A stretch of DNA of 64,000 nt from Clostridium frigoris (GCF_018861865.1 NZ_JAHLDV010000007.1:62001-126000); one strand, 5' to 3'. Shown: positions 1 to 8,197, counted from the stretch's first letter. Made by a program: numbers and translations. Notes: a model not told the origin generated them from the sequence alone.

Positions 1-92
1 CTTAAGTAGACACTAAATCAAAAAGTTCTGGGGACTAAATAAAGGGCGTTTGGTTATAAGTAAAAAAAGAATCATTTGTATTTGATTAGATT
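1..92. other. Left-edge non-coding sequence
   Basis: No gene is visible here. Bases 27-53 are richer in G than the surrounding intergenic DNA and could be the end of a gene or mobile element that continues outside the window. Nothing more can be supported. Confidence 0.3.
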
Positions 93-138
93 ATAGAAAA
101 GTACAACCTTACATATCTATCAGATTGTACTTTTCTAT
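93..138 (-). terminator. Hairpin terminator of the helicase gene
   Basis: A perfect 14-bp inverted repeat (93-106 with 125-138) has an 18-nt loop. It contains the helicase stop codon and ends in a T-rich stretch on the minus strand. The U-tract is short, so the call is moderate. Confidence 0.55.
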
Positions 139-1892
139 ATCTTCAATAGTATTTCATTTATATCATTACTGACCTTTACTCTTTCGTCATATATCCAATC
201 TACATCAAATTTTAATTTGAATTTTTTAGAGAATGAATAATACATATTTATCTTTTGATAATATATTTCCAAATCCTCTAAGCTATTTTTTAAACATTCT
301 GGTTTAAATAAACTATCTTGTTTATAAATAAATATCTCTTCTACATAAAGCACAAATGTATTCATTAATTGTTCCCTAGAAATATCAAATGGAACTTTTA
401 ATAACTCCCATTGAACTTCTTGTTTTAACTTATAATCTCTTATTCTATCTAAAATTATTATATAATCGTTAATATCCATTTTAGTATAATAATCTAATTT
501 CTCTTCTCTAGTACTCCATAAAACTAATTTGTCAATTAGTGGCAACCCTTTAATTTTAACTATAACATCAGATGGTCCAATAACTGCTTTCTTTATTTCT
601 TCATCTTTAACCTCTAATCTAGATTTAATGAAATCTTGAGTATCTCCTGTGCTAGCTACATACCCTACATCATAGATACCTCTTCGTCCTGCACGCCCAC
701 TAACTTGTTTTACTTCTTGTGATGTTAGTTCTCGTACTTCTTCACCATCAAATTTTTTTATACTCATAAAAATAATTCTTCTAATTGGCAAATTAACTCC
801 CATGCCAATTGCATCAGTAGTTACTAAAACTTTTGTGTCTTTATTGGTAAATTGTTCATATTGAATTTTTCTAACCTCTGGTGGTAAATCTCCATATATT
901 ATACTAGTTTTGATACCTATACTGGAATATCTCTCTGCTATCTCTAATACTCTCTTTTTAGAAAATACTACAATTGCATCGCCCTCTTGAATATCATTAT
1001 AATTAAAATCTATATTTTCAGCTTTTAAAGGAATATCTCTTGTATATTCTTTTATATCATACTTATCTCCACAGTCATTTATAATTGTTTCTAGTATGTT
1101 TTTTGCATTAGTAGCTCCACATATATGAATCTCGCCACATTTTAATCCGAGTAATGCCTTACTCCATGCTATTCCTCTATGTTGATCTTTAATCATTTGA
1201 ATTTCATCAATGACAGCTATATCATAATATTCATTTAAATTAACCATTTCTATTGTACAAGAAACATGGGTTGAACCTATCTTTAATATCTGTTCTTCTC
1301 CAGTTAATAAGTCACAAATTTTTCCCTCATTATTCAATTTTTCAAAATTCTCTAGAGCAAGAATCCTTAGTGGTGATAAATATATTCCTTTTTTTGCTGT
1401 TTTCAGACGTTCTACAGCATTATAAGTTTTACCTGTATTGGTATCACCTAAATGAATATAAATCATTCTGTCCATGCCTCTAGCTTCTATATACTCATCT
1501 TTAGGGTTAGCTGGAAATTTTTCTTCAAACTCTTTAATAACTAACTTAGGTATATGGTGTTTCGTAAGTAATATCATGAACCCATAATCTAAAAAAGTGT
1601 TATAGTTTTCTCTCAAAACTTGATAGAAATCAAAATCAGTACTATTCCTGTTGTTATAATCCTCAAGCATTCTTTTTGATATATCTTCTAATAATTCCTT
1701 GTATTTCTCATATACCTTATTAAAATCCTTGAAACCTTCATTTTCCAGTTCTTTAATCTTTTTCAACTTTTTTCTTATTGCGGTTTCATGTTCAATAAGA
1801 GCTCCGGGCTTAGAATGATGAACTATTTCTGCAATTTGACTAATCTGATTCTTTAATTTTTTAAATTCTCTTTGGAATTCATTCTTTTTCAT
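135..1892 (-). CDS. Suv3-like superfamily 2 RNA/DNA helicase
   Basis: A 585-aa ATP-dependent helicase. The first ~140 residues are charged and helical, probably coiled coil. The SF2 core follows: Walker A GDTNTGKT (149-156), a DEIQ box (229-232), and motif VI QVSGRAGRRG (396-405). The DEIQ variant and GxTNTGKT Walker A are typical of the Suv3 (mitochondrial degradosome) branch rather than classical DEAD or RecQ helicases. The last ~170 residues are probably helical accessory domain. An SD (GGAGGAGAC) precedes the ATG. It is monocistronic and divergent from the universal stress gene. RNA unwinding is inferred from the family; no bacterial partner is visible nearby. Confidence 0.85.
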   Translation of the reverse strand: MKKNEFQREFKKLKNQISQIAEIVHHSKPGALIEHETAIRKKLKKIKELENEGFKDFNKVYEKYKELLEDISKRMLEDYNNRNSTDFDFYQVLRENYNTFLDYGFMILLTKHHIPKLVIKEFEEKFPANPKDEYIEARGMDRMIYIHLGDTNTGKTYNAVERLKTAKKGIYLSPLRILALENFEKLNNEGKICDLLTGEEQILKIGSTHVSCTIEMVNLNEYYDIAVIDEIQMIKDQHRGIAWSKALLGLKCGEIHICGATNAKNILETIINDCGDKYDIKEYTRDIPLKAENIDFNYNDIQEGDAIVVFSKKRVLEIAERYSSIGIKTSIIYGDLPPEVRKIQYEQFTNKDTKVLVTTDAIGMGVNLPIRRIIFMSIKKFDGEEVRELTSQEVKQVSGRAGRRGIYDVGYVASTGDTQDFIKSRLEVKDEEIKKAVIGPSDVIVKIKGLPLIDKLVLWSTREEKLDYYTKMDINDYIIILDRIRDYKLKQEVQWELLKVPFDISREQLMNTFVLYVEEIFIYKQDSLFKPECLKNSLEDLEIYYQKINMYYSFSKKFKLKFDVDWIYDERVKVSNDINEILLKI

Positions 1893-2055
1893 CTTGTCTC
1901 CTCCAACTAAACTTCCTAATTAATCGTGCATTTAAAATATATTATTTCCTAATGTTACAGAAACTATAAATTTTCCTTGAATTTCTCTACATTTAACTTT
2001 ATTAGTAATATGTGTTAATATTATAATATATAAATAAATTAAGGTGGCGTTGTAT

Positions 2056-2478
2056 ATGAAAAAAATAAAAGTTTTAGTTCCATTAGATGGTACAGAAAGA
2101 AGCATGCACTCTATTAACTTCTTGAAAAGTTTTTTTAATAAGGATGATATTTCTGTTACGCTAATGAATGTAATGGAGATCATTTTAACTGATGATATGA
2201 TGATTCCAATGCCAATTCCAAATGAATTTGACTATTTAACAAATGACAGTAAATTAATTTTAGATAAAGCAATAAAGGAACTAGACGGCTATAAAATTAA
2301 AGAATTTTCGATTTTGGGATATGCTGGAGATGAAATATTAAAAAAGTCTGAAAAAGATAGCTATGATGTAATAATAATGACAAAGTGTAGTAAAAAAGGT
2401 TTATATAGAATAATTGGTTCTGTAACAAGTAAAGTTGTTAGAAATGCTAAAGTATCTGTAATCGTTATTCCTGATTAG
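2056..2478 (+). CDS. Universal stress protein (UspA family)
   Basis: A 140-aa single-domain UspA-fold protein. It begins KVLVPLDGTERS, the usual first strand and loop, and near the end has IIGSVTSKVVRNAKVSV, corresponding to the nucleotide-binding G-S segment. The first glycines of the canonical G2xG9xGS motif are poorly kept, so ATP binding is uncertain. I chose the ATG at 2056 because AAGGTGG lies 8 nt upstream; the in-frame GTG at 2044 lies inside that SD. The gene has its own AT-rich upstream region with a TATAAT at 2022-2027. It converges on the DUF1737 gene. Confidence 0.85.
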   Translation: MKKIKVLVPLDGTERSMHSINFLKSFFNKDDISVTLMNVMEIILTDDMMIPMPIPNEFDYLTNDSKLILDKAIKELDGYKIKEFSILGYAGDEILKKSEKDSYDVIIMTKCSKKGLYRIIGSVTSKVVRNAKVSVIVIPD

Positions 2479-2582
2479 TAGTTACTAGCCAAAGTTCCTT
2501 TGATATAATGATTTCATACCAAAAGTATTATTCTATCAGTTCTTCTTTAGTTACTTCGTATTTTTTTCCCTATATAAGAGTT

Positions 2583-2789
2583 TTATTTAACTGTTCTTTT
2601 GAACCCAATATCAAGGTTGTCACACTCATTAAGAATTACTGCCTGTGCCACAATTACATCTTGCCCATTGAAAGTACACGAAGGAGATTCATATAATTTA
2701 TAACCCTCATCAAGTAATTCAGAAATCCTATCACAAAAATTTTCATCATCTTTTCCAGTAATTAATCGATATTTAAGTTTGTTTTCCAT
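2583..2789 (-). CDS. DUF1737 small protein
   Basis: A 68-aa cytosolic protein matching the DUF1737 pattern: a central DRISELLDEGYKLYESPS segment followed by FNGQDVIVAQAVIL. These proteins are small and of unknown function. The ATG at 2789 has only a weak purine tract (AAAGAAAA) as RBS, and a perfect 14-bp hairpin lies 11 nt upstream. No partner gene is evident; the flavodoxin upstream is separated by about 120 bp. Confidence 0.8.
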   Translation of the reverse strand: MENKLKYRLITGKDDENFCDRISELLDEGYKLYESPSCTFNGQDVIVAQAVILNECDNLDIGFKRTVK

Positions 2790-2800
2790 AAATTTTCTTT

Positions 2801-2835
2801 AGTGAGAGAGTGTACTATAAATACACTCTCTCACT
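2801..2835 (-). promoter_or_regulatory. Perfect 14-bp hairpin just upstream of the DUF1737 gene
   Basis: Arms at 2801-2814 and 2822-2835 pair perfectly around a 7-nt loop. There is no T-run on either side, so it is a poor intrinsic terminator for the flavodoxin gene. It abuts the weak RBS of the DUF1737 gene and may affect its translation, or it may be a 3' end of the flavodoxin mRNA. Confidence 0.45.
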
Positions 2836-2910
2836 AAATATCCACTTCCTTTCCTGTTTTAAATTTTTATATGTATGTCATATTAATAATTGCGCTGATA
2901 GTTCTACATA

Positions 2911-3432
2911 TTACAAATTAACATAAGTTATTATTTCATCGATATTCTTTTTTCTTGTAAAGTCTACGGGATTATCATACATGGCTAACATACCTCTTGC
3001 CTCAGGGGTTAATTCTTTTTTCATCTTAATCTTCCATTTTAGTAATGTCATAAGTACTTTATCAAGCAATTTTATTTTACTATAATCAAAGCCACCTCTT
3101 AAATAAAAGAACTGTACATGTTTCTGTTCCTCGAGTGTAAAATTTTTATTTTTCACTTCAGATATTACCCCTTCACTCGATGGGGATGCCCCCGTTGCGA
3201 AAACAACAATTTTTTTACCTTTAAGTTTATTGAGGTTTTGTGTTATATATTTTACTCCAATTATACCAACAGCATATAAACTGCCACCATAAATCACGGT
3301 ATCATAGTCGGTAACTACATTTATATCAACCTTTGAAACATCAAAAATGTCCGCTAATAATGCCTTGGCAATCCACTCTGCATATTTTTTTGTGAAACCT
3401 GTTTTTGACTTGTATATTACTACAGTTTTCAT
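2911..3432 (-). CDS. Flavodoxin-domain protein
   Basis: A 173-aa flavodoxin-fold protein of the type related to HemG (Flavodoxin_5). It begins KTVVIYKSKTGFTKKYAEWIA, the FMN phosphate-binding loop region, followed by DTVIYGGSLYAVG and a GKKIVVFATGASPS segment. It should bind FMN and act in the cytosol as an electron carrier or FMN oxidoreductase; the substrate is unknown. I chose the ATG at 3432 because AGAGGTG lies 6 nt upstream; an in-frame GTG at 3441 lies too close to that SD. It is a single gene. Confidence 0.8.
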   Translation of the reverse strand: MKTVVIYKSKTGFTKKYAEWIAKALLADIFDVSKVDINVVTDYDTVIYGGSLYAVGIIGVKYITQNLNKLKGKKIVVFATGASPSSEGVISEVKNKNFTLEEQKHVQFFYLRGGFDYSKIKLLDKVLMTLLKWKIKMKKELTPEARGMLAMYDNPVDFTRKKNIDEIITYVNL

Positions 3433-3640
3433 TGTTTTCACCTCTTACAATATATTAATAATATTCCCTCTTAACATAATTCAACAGACATTCATAATTT
3501 CCTTTTATTTTCCATATAAAAATTCTAATATGTTTATTGCATCTATCATCCAAGGCATTGACAATTCCACTCCGCTCCAGCTGGAAAAATATAAGGATAC
3601 TAAATGTTGTATATTATTTATACAAGATTATCGGCTATAT

Positions 3641-3672
3641 AAAAAAGGAACAAAATTAATTGTTCCTTTTTT
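3641..3672. terminator. Terminator downstream of the fructokinase gene
   Basis: The repeat AAAAAAGGAACA (3641-3652) pairs with TGTTCCTTTTTT (3661-3672) around an 8-nt loop. The A and T runs make it potentially bidirectional; its main role is to end the minus-strand yczE-fructokinase transcript. Confidence 0.75.
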
Positions 3673-3723
3673 CTTTCATAATTCACATATTAATATAAAA
3701 GTAGTTTAAATTTGTTCTTTAAA

Positions 3724-4680
3724 CTATTTTAACATTTGTACTTCTTCAAGCGTTGGTAGAGATGCTATAGCTCCAAGTTTTGTACATGTAACAGCGCCAA
3801 CTTTATTACTAAAAAGTATTATGTCTTTAATAATATCGGGATTATTCATGAATGATTTTGGATTACTTAACTGTGCAAGTTTATAAAGAAATGCGCCTAC
3901 AAATGCATCCCCAGCTCCTGTTGAATCAATACATTTAATTTTTATGCTATTGATTATGCTACTTCCTTCATTAGTAGAAATTAATGTACCCGCATCTCCA
4001 AGTGTAACAGCTACAACTTTTGCACCTAAGCTATGAAAAAACTTAACACCTTCATCTATATTTTCTTTACCTGAAATTATTTTTATTTCTTCATCACTTA
4101 CTTTAACAAAATCTGAATATTTGAGACATTGTTTTGATATTTCTACAAAGTCACTCACTCTATTTTTCCACAAATCTATTCTATAATTAGGATCAAAAGA
4201 AATAAAAACTTTATTTTTGAAAGCAAGCTCCATAGATTTTAAATAAGTTTCTTTTGAAGGCCCTCCTAAAAGTGCAGTTGCGGAGCCAAAATGCATTATT
4301 TTAAAAGATTTTAGTTTATCACCATCTAACTCATCTAAAGTTAATAATTCATCTGCACCTCTATTAAAAATAAACTCTCTTTCCCCATCTTCATTTAGAG
4401 AAACAAACGCTAAAGTAGTTTTAGAATTTTTATCAAGTATAAGCATAGAAGTATCTACTCCAGCCTCCTCTAATGTTTCCTTCAAGAAGATACCAAAGTT
4501 ATCATTACCAACTTTCCCTGCAAAATATGCTTGCCCTCCTAACTTTGATATAGCTGCTGATACGTTTGCTGGTGCACCTCCTGCTTTTTTTACAAAATTT
4601 TCTCCTTTAGTTAAACCACTATTAATATCTGAACAAATAAAATCAATTAACAATTCACCAATACATAGTATTTTATTCAA
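3724..4680 (-). CDS. scrK: Fructokinase (PfkB/ribokinase family)
   Basis: A 318-aa sugar kinase that transfers phosphate from ATP to a sugar, most likely fructose, in the cytosol. PfkB signatures are present: GGAPANVSAAISKLGG at 34-49 and DSTGAGDAF at 252-260, with D258 as the catalytic base. Length fits the family (about 310-330). AGGAGG precedes the ATG. It lies 47 bp downstream of a YczE-type membrane protein gene, in one transcription unit with an operator-like promoter at about 5.5 kb. Fructose specificity is inferred from overall resemblance to ScrK/CscK; another hexose or 2-keto sugar is possible. Confidence 0.85.
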   Translation of the reverse strand: MNKILCIGELLIDFICSDINSGLTKGENFVKKAGGAPANVSAAISKLGGQAYFAGKVGNDNFGIFLKETLEEAGVDTSMLILDKNSKTTLAFVSLNEDGEREFIFNRGADELLTLDELDGDKLKSFKIMHFGSATALLGGPSKETYLKSMELAFKNKVFISFDPNYRIDLWKNRVSDFVEISKQCLKYSDFVKVSDEEIKIISGKENIDEGVKFFHSLGAKVVAVTLGDAGTLISTNEGSSIINSIKIKCIDSTGAGDAFVGAFLYKLAQLSNPKSFMNNPDIIKDIILFSNKVGAVTCTKLGAIASLPTLEEVQMLK

Positions 4681-4727
4681 AAGTACGCCTCCTAATTCTA
4701 ATTATTATCTATTAGCTTTATCACAAG

Positions 4728-5417
4728 TTAAGCCCTTAAAGATACACTTTCTTCATTTTCATTTTCAATTTCATCTTCAGTTTGATTTTTAACAATAACA
4801 TTTACAAACTTTTCTCCATAGGGAAGCGAAAATTGTATAAATGGACCTATTAACAATGCAGATATTATTGTACCTATTCCCAATACTCCGCCAAGTGCAA
4901 ATCCCATTATTAAAAAACTAGCATCTAATGCCATACGAATCCAACGATATTCTAAATTAGTTTTATCTTTTATAATAAATGGAATAATATCATTTGGTGC
5001 AACACCTAAGTTACTTGCTTTAAGTATAGACAATCCAATTGCAATTAAAGCGCAACCCATTACAACTAAAAGTATTTTTATACCAATATTTAATGATGCT
5101 ATTGGGAAAAATGAAACAGCCTTTACTCCAAGGTCAATGATTGGTCCTACTCCAACAACACATATAATTGTTCCTATCTTTATACGATGTCTTTCAACTA
5201 TAAGTATTATGCAAAACAATACAAATAGAATGATCATATTAGCACTTCCAGGTGTTTTATTTAATAAAAACGCTAATCCTTGAGTGAATAAAGTAAATGG
5301 ATCAGAGCCAATATTAGTTTTTAAAAACAAAGCTACTCCAATCTGTATAATACTCATTCCTACAAAAAATATAATTAGTCTTTTAATTAGATTTATCTTT
5401 TTAGTCATATTTTCCAT
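4728..5417 (-). CDS. YczE/YitT-type integral membrane protein
   Basis: A 229-aa polytopic membrane protein with five or six hydrophobic segments (about 12-32, 55-75, 80-105, 110-128, 160-195) and a charged C-tail. The motif KTNIGSDPFTLFTQGLA after the first helix and a similar SNLGVAPNDIIPF near 135 are a repeated half typical of the YczE family. Transport is presumed but no substrate is established. It precedes fructokinase, suggesting a link to sugar uptake or efflux. M1 and M4 are both possible starts; AAGGG immediately precedes M1, and spacing slightly favours M4 (5408). Confidence 0.75.
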   Translation of the reverse strand: MENMTKKINLIKRLIIFFVGMSIIQIGVALFLKTNIGSDPFTLFTQGLAFLLNKTPGSANMIILFVLFCIILIVERHRIKIGTIICVVGVGPIIDLGVKAVSFFPIASLNIGIKILLVVMGCALIAIGLSILKASNLGVAPNDIIPFIIKDKTNLEYRWIRMALDASFLIMGFALGGVLGIGTIISALLIGPFIQFSLPYGEKFVNVIVKNQTEDEIENENEESVSLRA

Positions 5418-5457
5418 CCCTTTTTTATAATATTTTAGAAACTAAGGTTTATCTATG

Positions 5458-5500
5458 TTCGTTTGCGTTTGTTTTTATTTCATTTTGTTTCGCTTGTTTT
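5458..5500 (-). repeat. Tandem GAAA/CAAA-type repeats in the yczE-fructokinase leader
   Basis: The minus strand carries repeated A-rich units (GCGAAAC, ATGAAAT, ACAAACG, CAAACGAAC) at roughly 7-11-bp spacing between the promoter and the gene. Direct A-rich repeats of this kind resemble operators of DeoR-family sugar regulators, but no regulator gene lies nearby. The role is inferred. Confidence 0.4.
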
Positions 5501-5501
5501 C

Positions 5502-5531
5502 AGTTTACTATACTTTAGTAAACGGTGTCAA
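5502..5531 (-). promoter_or_regulatory. Promoter with embedded operator for yczE-fructokinase
   Basis: On the minus strand a perfect -35 TTGACA (5531-5526) is followed after 18 nt by TAAACT (5507-5502), a fair -10. The spacer and -10 are occupied by a perfect 8-bp inverted repeat with 5-nt centre, GTTTACTA / TAGTAAAC (5503-5523). A repressor bound there would block polymerase directly. The repressor is not identifiable from this window. Confidence 0.6.
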
Positions 5532-5838
5532 CAGTTGAAGCCATAAATATTATTTATATTGTAATAAATCTACCTCATTCTCGCCCCTAATCATTTTTTT
5601 AGCTTTTAGCTTTGTATCTACATAAAAAGTATCTAATGATAAAGAGTACAACAACAAATGTCGTGAAAAATAATTTCACGACATTTGTTTACCTCTTATA
5701 TCTATCATACGATCTAATTAATTTTTCTATATATTACCCTCATGTATCAGTATAAAATGCTAAGTTAATTATGTATGTTTATTTATAGCCTATGTAACAT
5801 TACTACATTCTCCACTTAACCATAGTTTTCATTTTATC
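5532..5838. other. Intergenic stretch with one strong hairpin
   Basis: About 300 bp without a convincing gene. It holds a perfect 16-bp inverted repeat at 5653-5668 / 5674-5689 with a 5-nt loop and no flanking T-run on either strand. The rest is AT-rich without recognisable signals. Confidence 0.5.
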
Positions 5839-6489
5839 TTACTTAAATTCGGTTATAATACCTTTTACTGTGCGATTGTAATCATCAGTATCTACAAGAT
5901 CAATGTCCCTATTTAGCTTTATATGTAACTTTTTACCATTAGTAAAGATAATGTTTCCCTCAGATGTACATATATCTATGTTTGCAACTTGCACACCACA
6001 TTCAATTTGATAAACATTGTCTGAGATTGTATCTCTATTTTCAGTGGATACCGAAATATATCTATCTTCACCTATTTTCCCCGCTACTAATAAATAAATT
6101 ATTCCCAGTTCACATTTAACTGCAACATAATTTTCATTATTAACATATACCTCTAGACAATTTCCTAATCCATCTATTTCCCATTCTTTTAGGTTATGTT
6201 TATGTATCGTAACAATTTTGTCACTTGAATATATTTTTCTTGTTAAGCTGTGATTAAATAGGTATTTAAATATAACTATTTCCTTTGAGGATAAATCCCT
6301 ACTTATCATTTTTTCTATATTTTCAAGTTCTTTTGTTAAGTCTTCATTTGATGAAATGTCAACTTTAAACTGTTCTTTCGTCTCTGTTGGATATTTCTCT
6401 TTACATTCTTTAATATGATTGTCTACCATGTTTTCTAATAAAGCATTTAGAGCACCATTAAAATCATTCTTTAATAATATCATTTCCAT
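5839..6489 (-). CDS. Hypothetical protein, helical N-half and beta-rich C-half
   Basis: I do not recognise this 216-aa protein. The N-terminal ~85 residues are charged and helical, with a cluster of acidic and lysine residues. The rest (about 90-216) alternates short hydrophobic strands and polar turns, suggesting a beta-rich domain. There is no signal peptide, membrane segment or cysteine-rich motif. AAAGGGG lies 9 nt before the ATG, supporting real translation. It is flanked by hairpins at 5653 and 6723 and precedes no obvious operon partner; the orphan coiled-coil protein lies upstream on the same strand. Confidence 0.65.
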   Translation of the reverse strand: MEMILLKNDFNGALNALLENMVDNHIKECKEKYPTETKEQFKVDISSNEDLTKELENIEKMISRDLSSKEIVIFKYLFNHSLTRKIYSSDKIVTIHKHNLKEWEIDGLGNCLEVYVNNENYVAVKCELGIIYLLVAGKIGEDRYISVSTENRDTISDNVYQIECGVQVANIDICTSEGNIIFTNGKKLHIKLNRDIDLVDTDDYNRTVKGIITEFK

Positions 6490-6820
6490 TCTGCAATACC
6501 CCTTTATAATTTATTTAATAATAATCCTACTATTAAGTTAATAAAACCGTACAATATATCATAATAACAGCCTTTCTAAATAAATATGATAATTTTGAGT
6601 TCGACCTTATCAATCCTCTTATTACTAATTGTAACAAAAATAAGAACATAAGGAAAGATAAATACTAAAAATGATATTTTATCTATCCCAAAACTATTAT
6701 ACCTTTTCTTTTAAATACTCCAAGGCATCTCATATATGCCTTATGAGATGCCTATATCCTGAGCGGCAATACCAATATGACCACCCTTTAAGATGATTCA
6801 TCATTTTTCATCCTATTAGA
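6490..6820. other. Intergenic stretch with a hairpin and a GC-richer patch
   Basis: An 11-bp inverted repeat (6723-6733 / 6743-6753, 9-nt loop) may end the upstream orphan gene, though it lacks a T-run. The patch at about 6758-6790 is GC-richer and on the minus strand reads KGGHIGIAAQDIGIS before a stop, which could be a gene relic. Otherwise nothing is seen. Confidence 0.4.
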
Positions 6821-8086
6821 TTAATCAACTTTGTTTAATATTTTTTTAATTTCTTTATTATCTGAAATCATAAGTTCAAAAACATCAGTATTTCTCTTTA
6901 TAATAGAAGATACATTCTCATAAATCTGCTTTTCTATATATTCTTCTGCTAAATTATCTCCCTCTATAAGACTATATATATATTCAAGCGTTTTATCTAA
7001 AAATACGTATATATCTTTTAGTAAATTAATATCTTTGGTTTTATAACTTTCTAAGCAAAATGAGACCGACTCCCTTATTAGTGAAACAGTTCCACTACTT
7101 ATTGTAGCTCCAGTTTCTAATATCAATATATTTAATTCGATTTTCTTTAATTTAAGCAATATATCGTCACTAAAAGAAATCATTAAATTTAGTGATTCTT
7201 TATCTAATTTCTTACTTATAGGTATGTCTTTAATTAAATTCTCAAATAGATTCTTTTTTAAATATAAGTAAGTTAACACACCTGTTATTAAATATATTAT
7301 ATTGATTACTGAACTTAACAACACCTTACCAAATATTGAGGAAACAACTGTTATGCTACATCCAAAAATAAATAATGCTGAAAGTTTACTAACTTTATTT
7401 TTTATTTTATAAATTTCAAACATCAAAGGATTAGTAATATTTTCTACTTTATTTGGTCTTAAAATTTTTATAAGCTCCTTGAATTTTTCTATCTCAAGAT
7501 TATTCGAATTTTTTACATTTCGTAGCCTTTCTTTTTCATCTAAAGAGTATTGAATTTCCTTTTTTTTAGTGTTTTCGACTTCCAATTGTTGATTTAAAAA
7601 CTTTTCATTTTCTTTTTCTCTCTTATCCTCAAATTGTAATAATTCTTCTTTTTTTACTTTTTTAAAATCAGAAAGTTCCTCTTTAGTCATTTTAAGATAC
7701 TTATCTTCTGTTACAAATAAAGAAGCATAATATGACATTAGTTTGTTTGAATCATCAAATATAGTATAAATGGGTTCTTCTTTTTCTTCGTTCATTTTAA
7801 AAACAGAATATACTTCACCTTCCAATAAACCATCTATATCTAAAACGCCTGTATACACTACATCTTTTATAGATTGCATTAACCTATGCGTTGGATAAAA
7901 AATTTGATCAGGCACAACTATTTCAACTCCACCTTTTTCATTTATAACCCTATAGCAAGGTAATATATTAAAATCATATTCGTAGGTATATTCAGTTGTT
8001 GTATCAAGTACAATATATTCCTTTTCTTTTATAAATTCAGCTTTTTCTGTACGACATGTTTTTAATTCTAAATATTCTCTTTTCAT
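6821..8086 (-). CDS. Hypothetical coiled-coil protein with two membrane helices
   Basis: An unrecognised 421-aa protein. The first ~130 residues look globular and mixed alpha/beta. A highly charged coiled coil follows (about 140-205, rich in K, E and Q). Two hydrophobic helices lie at about 236-278, and the remaining ~140 residues are helical. It is probably anchored in the membrane with both long ends in the cytosol. I chose the ATG at 8086 because a perfect SD (AAAGGAGG) lies 8 nt upstream; an upstream in-frame ATG at 8152 has no such site. No family can be named; the layout (TM pair between helical domains) suggests a scaffold or envelope protein. Confidence 0.7.
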   Translation of the reverse strand: MKREYLELKTCRTEKAEFIKEKEYIVLDTTTEYTYEYDFNILPCYRVINEKGGVEIVVPDQIFYPTHRLMQSIKDVVYTGVLDIDGLLEGEVYSVFKMNEEKEEPIYTIFDDSNKLMSYYASLFVTEDKYLKMTKEELSDFKKVKKEELLQFEDKREKENEKFLNQQLEVENTKKKEIQYSLDEKERLRNVKNSNNLEIEKFKELIKILRPNKVENITNPLMFEIYKIKNKVSKLSALFIFGCSITVVSSIFGKVLLSSVINIIYLITGVLTYLYLKKNLFENLIKDIPISKKLDKESLNLMISFSDDILLKLKKIELNILILETGATISSGTVSLIRESVSFCLESYKTKDINLLKDIYVFLDKTLEYIYSLIEGDNLAEEYIEKQIYENVSSIIKRNTDVFELMISDNKEIKKILNKVD

Positions 8087-8197
8087 AAATAATTCCTCCT
8101 TTGAAAGGAAAACTGATTCATTCTGTTTAAAACATTTATTTACATAATTCAATATTCACTTATAATTATCCTTTTATATTTTAATAAAATATTAAAA

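Noticed and set aside
1932-2183. 83-aa minus-strand open frame
   Set aside because: It is antisense to the start of the universal stress protein gene and has no recognisable family or RBS.
3347-3709. 120-aa plus-strand open frame
   Set aside because: It overlaps the flavodoxin gene and runs through a terminator hairpin, with no RBS and a low-complexity hydrophobic translation.
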